Below are positions 60,959 through 64,000 of a stretch of 64,000 nucleotides of DNA, piece by piece. The position numbers and the translations under genes were made by a program. A model generated the notes under the pieces. That model saw nothing but the letters and a program-made list of their open reading frames with translations. It made no database searches and was not told where the DNA came from. Numbering within the stretch: the stretch's first letter is position 1; every line of letters begins with the position of its first letter. Source of the DNA: Hymenobacter chitinivorans DSM 11115 (lineage in GTDB: Bacteria > Bacteroidota > Bacteroidia > Cytophagales > Hymenobacteraceae); NCBI RefSeq assembly GCF_002797555.1, contig NZ_PGFA01000001.1, positions 558,001 through 622,000 on the forward strand. Reading direction: 5' to 3'.

Positions 60959-62203
60959 TCAGCTACTTAGGCGCGCCACTAGCCAGTCGCGGGTGGCGCG
61001 GTCGGTGTGGCGCTCCACCAGCCGCAAAAACGCCTCGGTGGTAGCTACCCGGGCGGCAGCCGTGGCCGAGAGCAGCTGGAAGAAAGCTTCGTCGCCGAGG
61101 CGGGCGTGCAGGTCGGCCAGGGCCAGGGCTCCCTTGTGGTAGATTACGGGCCGGAAATAACCCATGTCCTTGCCCGCGTCGAAGCGCAGAAGCGAAACCG
61201 GGGCCTGGGCCGCGGAGGCCCGGTACTTGGCAAGCTCTTTCCGGTAGCTGGCCGTGTCGCCGGCGGCGCGCAGGTAGAGCAGGCCGGAGTAGGCCGCAAA
61301 GCCTTCGTTAAGCCAGTTCTCCCGGGTATTCCAGCGGCCCCAGCCCCACCACTTGTGGCTGATTTCGTGGGCCAGAATCAGCAGATCGGCGGGCTTGCGG
61401 GTGTCGAAATCGGAGTAGGTAATAACGGCGCAGTTGTCGAGCAGGCCAAAGGCGTTGCGGTTGGTGCCCGGCAGCAGAATGCGGAAGCGCCGGATGGGGT
61501 CCTGGCGGCCGATAATCCGGTTGTGGTAGGCCACAATAGCCGTGGCATCCCGCAGCAGCAGGGAGTCGCGGTGGTGGGGGGCGCCGTTGGCTTTGTACAC
61601 CCGCACGACGCCTTGCGGGGCCCTTAGCCTGGTAAAGCGCCGGGCCGCCACGGCCGTCAGCTCGATGTTGGGGGCCAGTCCGGCGAAAACGAACGTGCCC
61701 GCCCGGGCCCGCCGGGGCTCGTTGGTACTGATGACCTCGTAGCCGGCCGGGGTGTGCACCGTGAGCTGGTAGCGCACCAGGTCGTATTCGTGGTCGGGTA
61801 GGTTGGGCAGCCAGTTGGCACTAGCCGTAAACTCGGCCAGACTGTCGGTGCGGAACCGCTCGGGAATGGCGCCCCCGTAACGCAGGGTAATCTTTTCGTG
61901 CCGCACCGGACTCTCAAACCGCAGCGTAATCCGCAGCAGGGTATCCTGCTGGAAGGCGTCGAAGAAGGGCGTGGCGGTGTAGTCGCGCAGGTGGGGGCTG
62001 CTGGCCTGCGCCAGGCGAAACTTCCGGTTCAGGTTAAACGTGCAGCTGCCCCGGGCCTGCCCAAACGAGGCTCCCAGCTCGTAGCGGCAGGCAAATGTCT
62101 GGTTCTCGGGCCGGATAGTGAGGTCAACGCTAACTGTATTGTGGGCCCGGCAGGTAAGCAGCGGGCCGAGCAGGATAAGGCAGAGAAGATATAAACGACG
62201 CAT
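60959..62203 (-). CDS. M1 family metallopeptidase
   Basis: The 414-residue protein has a signal peptide (about 1-20) and an N-terminal beta domain. The zinc site is HEISHKWW (His279, Glu280, His283) with the third ligand Glu300 in WLNEGFAAY. The spacing from the second His to Glu is 16 residues, against 18 in standard M1 enzymes. No GAMEN exopeptidase motif is seen; CAVITYSDFD occupies that position. It is shorter than typical aminopeptidases (about 600-900) and lacks the C-terminal helical domain. Confidence 0.87.
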   Translation of the reverse strand: MRRLYLLCLILLGPLLTCRAHNTVSVDLTIRPENQTFACRYELGASFGQARGSCTFNLNRKFRLAQASSPHLRDYTATPFFDAFQQDTLLRITLRFESPVRHEKITLRYGGAIPERFRTDSLAEFTASANWLPNLPDHEYDLVRYQLTVHTPAGYEVISTNEPRRARAGTFVFAGLAPNIELTAVAARRFTRLRAPQGVVRVYKANGAPHHRDSLLLRDATAIVAYHNRIIGRQDPIRRFRILLPGTNRNAFGLLDNCAVITYSDFDTRKPADLLILAHEISHKWWGWGRWNTRENWLNEGFAAYSGLLYLRAAGDTASYRKELAKYRASAAQAPVSLLRFDAGKDMGYFRPVIYHKGALALADLHARLGDEAFFQLLSATAAARVATTEAFLRLVERHTDRATRDWLVARLSS

Positions 62204-62277
62204 CCGGGATTCAGGCTATAGCCAACGCCCCAAGGTAGAGTAATTGGGGCGGGCTTTAGTCCGCAGCGGTAATGGCC

Positions 62278-62976
62278 TTAGTAGCGGGCCGTCAGATGGG
62301 GATAGTACCGGTCAAAATCCGCGGGGGCAATGTAGGTGCCGGTCATCCGGTAATTGCCCAGGTCATAATCCACCGCCAGGGGCTGCTCCCCCGGGCTGTG
62401 TGGATCCGGGCCGCCGGTGGTATGGTGCTTTTGGGCATAGGCATTCTTGGCTACTTGAAGCATTTCCTCTCCCGAGGCGTCGAGCCGGTCGAGGGGAATC
62501 GTAAGCTGCTCCGGGTTCTGCAGTGCCGCTTGTACGACGTCCGCCCCGCAGGAAATCAGATAAGCCCGGAAGTAGATAAAATCATCGGTCGACACATAGG
62601 AGCCATTGGTAATCTGATAGAGTGACTTGATGTTGTAATTCCACTCCCGGATGAGCTGCTCCCGCAGCCTGCATTCAAAGCCCAGAATATCCTGGTCCGA
62701 CAACTGGGCCAGCGTGTCCTGCAGGTACGCGGCTTGTTGCGCCAGATCCTGCGGGTGCGCCGCTTTGGAGGTAGCAATAAGCGTCCAGAAGGTGCTTTCC
62801 TGCATGCGGAGGGAATCCGGGAAGACGCGGGGCGACTCGGTAAAGGTCGTATGGGCTAAGGCTTCGTATTCCCGCTCCTGATACTGGATGAATTTATAGT
62901 CAATAACGCGGTAGCCTATAAAAAGCAGGGCTCCCACAGAGAGCAGGATATAGAGGAGTATTTTCAGTATTCTCAT
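62278..62976 (-). CDS. Membrane-anchored DUF4240-like protein
   Basis: The 232-residue protein has an N-terminal membrane helix (about 3-22). The rest matches the DUF4240 pattern: MQESTFWTLIATSKAAHP, LAQLSDQDILGFECRLREQL, STDDFIYFRAYLISCGADV, and QNPEQLTIPLD. DUF4240 has no known function and occurs near WGR or immunity-type genes. The ATG at 62974-62976 gives the anchor; the frame extends upstream. Confidence 0.75.
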   Translation of the reverse strand: MRILKILLYILLSVGALLFIGYRVIDYKFIQYQEREYEALAHTTFTESPRVFPDSLRMQESTFWTLIATSKAAHPQDLAQQAAYLQDTLAQLSDQDILGFECRLREQLIREWNYNIKSLYQITNGSYVSTDDFIYFRAYLISCGADVVQAALQNPEQLTIPLDRLDASGEEMLQVAKNAYAQKHHTTGGPDPHSPGEQPLAVDYDLGNYRMTGTYIAPADFDRYYPHLTARY

Positions 62977-63146
62977 GTACTCACGGGTGATACGACCGGC
63001 CGCAGTGTCGCTAGCCACGTTTTCAGACAAAGGAAACAGCTAGGCCCCGGCCAGACAACATCAGATAGTGCCCACGAGGCGCTGCTGCAAGGCAAGCCGG
63101 CTTGGGTCAGCACCCACACCAGATAGTATCACCGCCGCGGTGGCCA

Positions 63147-63569
63147 CTACCGGAGTAGGGGCAGCAGGGCCGAATTCAACACCGGGTTTGGCCTTTGCAC
63201 GAAACGGGGCTCCTGCTGGCTTAGAACGGAGATGCAGTCATCCATTCCGGTAATCAGAAATTCGCGGAAGCCCAGCGCCTTGGAGCTAAAGCCGCCGGCA
63301 GAGTCCTCCATATCCAGCCAGCCGCCGCTAAGAATCTCGAAAAGCCAGTTGTCGACCAGCAGCGGGTTTTCCCAATAGTTGATCATGTCGCCTTCATCCA
63401 GGCATTTAAAGCCCCGCGGATTATCAAAGACGATATCGTAGTCAATGTCTTTGCCTCCGTCGCTGTGGTAATAAATAAGCAGTTGAGGCGGCTTAATCCG
63501 AAAGTCCAGCCCGGCCACAACCGGGTTTCTAAGTTGAGCTATCGGCGTCGTAAGGATGCGGGTTTCCAT
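63147..63569 (-). CDS. Uncharacterised small protein
   Basis: The 140-residue soluble protein is rich in Asp and aromatic residues (YYHSDGGKDIDYDIVFDNP, INYWENPLLVDNWLFEILSGGW). The size, acidity and neighbourhood resemble immunity proteins of polymorphic toxins, but I recognise no specific family. Confidence 0.65.
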   Translation of the reverse strand: METRILTTPIAQLRNPVVAGLDFRIKPPQLLIYYHSDGGKDIDYDIVFDNPRGFKCLDEGDMINYWENPLLVDNWLFEILSGGWLDMEDSAGGFSSKALGFREFLITGMDDCISVLSQQEPRFVQRPNPVLNSALLPLLR

Positions 63570-63602
63570 GGCTTTGATTACCTATTTTGCAGGGCCGCCC
63601 GG

Positions 63603-64000
63603 CTACGGCCGCAGCTCGTGGACGCCCTTTTTGCCGTCCATGCCCAGTCTTTTCAGCGTTGTGGTGCCCTCTTCAAACTTGAGCAACACGACCGCCGCGA
63701 CTTTGGCCCGGCTTTTCTCCCAGTGAAGCTTCCCGTCGATATTCTCTTTCAGCCGCAGCTTGCTGGTTCTTACATTGGTTTCGTTTTGAAGACTAATCAG
63801 GCAGGAGTTGCCGTCGTTGTCGACGATAATCTGGAGAAGTAAAGTGCCCCGTAGCTTTTGGGCTTCCGCTGTACTAAGCGCGGAGGTGACAAGCGTCAGC
63901 AACGCTTGGGTATCGGTTTTGGCCGTAACCGTATCCCGTTCCAGGGCAAACTGGTCGGTATTGCAGCCCTTGAACTTCTCGGGAAACAGATTCTGCCCGT
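63603..64000 (-). CDS. Uncharacterised protein, C-terminal part (cut by window edge)
   Basis: The frame enters from the right edge and ends at 63603, giving about 131 residues. The sequence GTLLLQIIVDNDGNSCLIS followed by TSKLRLKENIDGKLHW resembles the TonB C-terminal-like repeat of Bacteroidota secreted proteins. The N-terminus, including any signal peptide, lies outside the window. The stop is 33 bases upstream of the next gene's ATG. Confidence 0.6.
   Translation of the reverse strand, partial: GQNLFPEKFKGCNTDQFALERDTVTAKTDTQALLTLVTSALSTAEAQKLRGTLLLQIIVDNDGNSCLISLQNETNVRTSKLRLKENIDGKLHWEKSRAKVAAVVLLKFEEGTTTLKRLGMDGKKGVHELRP

Noticed and set aside
1..64000. tRNA or rRNA genes
   Set aside because: No cloverleaf-type sequence or rRNA motif was recognised on reading; a tRNA search program was not available to confirm.

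Overview
The window looks like a chromosomal piece of a Bacteroidota bacterium of the Cytophagales, most like Hymenobacter. The reasons are: a type IX secretion (T9SS) C-terminal domain, a PID-CTERM-like tail, the Bacteroidota-type RNA polymerase omega subunit, an OstA-like/BamD/omega/CoaBC/DUF4835/RecN gene order, BshA for bacillithiol synthesis, GC-rich codon use, and Bacteroidota-type promoters (TAnnTTTG, with TTTG about 19 bp upstream) in place of clear Shine-Dalgarno sites. No rRNA, tRNA, CRISPR array, transposase or prophage was seen.

Layout. 1-4.3 kb: end of a secreted protein gene, an ECF sigma factor translationally coupled to a membrane protein, and a NatA/NatB-like ABC exporter. 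4.3-6.8 kb: a ChaN-like secreted protein and two uncharacterised proteins. 6.8-10.8 kb: a glycerol operon glpD-glpK-glpF on the minus strand. 10.9-19.1 kb: a 21-bp minisatellite, then a GNAT enzyme, small unknown proteins, an arginase-fold protein, a penicillin-acylase-type hydrolase and an A-type Fe-S carrier. 19.2-28.8 kb: bshA, a GH3/serine-hydrolase fusion, mutL, two rhomboid proteases, and a macro-domain/AlkD pair. 28.9-44 kb: mdh, tilS, then the envelope and housekeeping run ostA-like, bamD, rpoZ, coaC, coaB, DUF4835, recN, fabI. A large FG-GAP T9SS protein and a tiny PID-CTERM-like protein sit inside this run, between DUF4835 and recN. 44-64 kb: accessory genes, including two D-2-hydroxyacid dehydrogenases, a tail-specific protease, a CYP152 peroxygenase, a lone barstar homologue, a 3-methyladenine glycosylase, a PRISE-type reductase, an M1 peptidase, and a cluster of small unknown proteins at the right edge.

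How genes work together. GlpF, GlpK and GlpD form a complete route from external glycerol to dihydroxyacetone phosphate. OstA-like protein and BamD belong to outer-membrane biogenesis. CoaC and CoaB make 4'-phosphopantetheine and are normally one fused protein. MutL, AlkD-like protein, Tag and RecN are DNA-repair genes.

The most unusual points are: coaBC split into two genes by a REP-like hairpin element whose end forms the coaC stop codon; at least three dispersed copies of that element family; a 21-bp tandem array open in both orientations before the GNAT gene; a micro-protein made of little more than a signal peptide and a sorting tail beside a T9SS adhesin-like protein; and an uncharacterised protein family with an RARLTPKPWR motif. 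No complete new defence or conflict system is evident.
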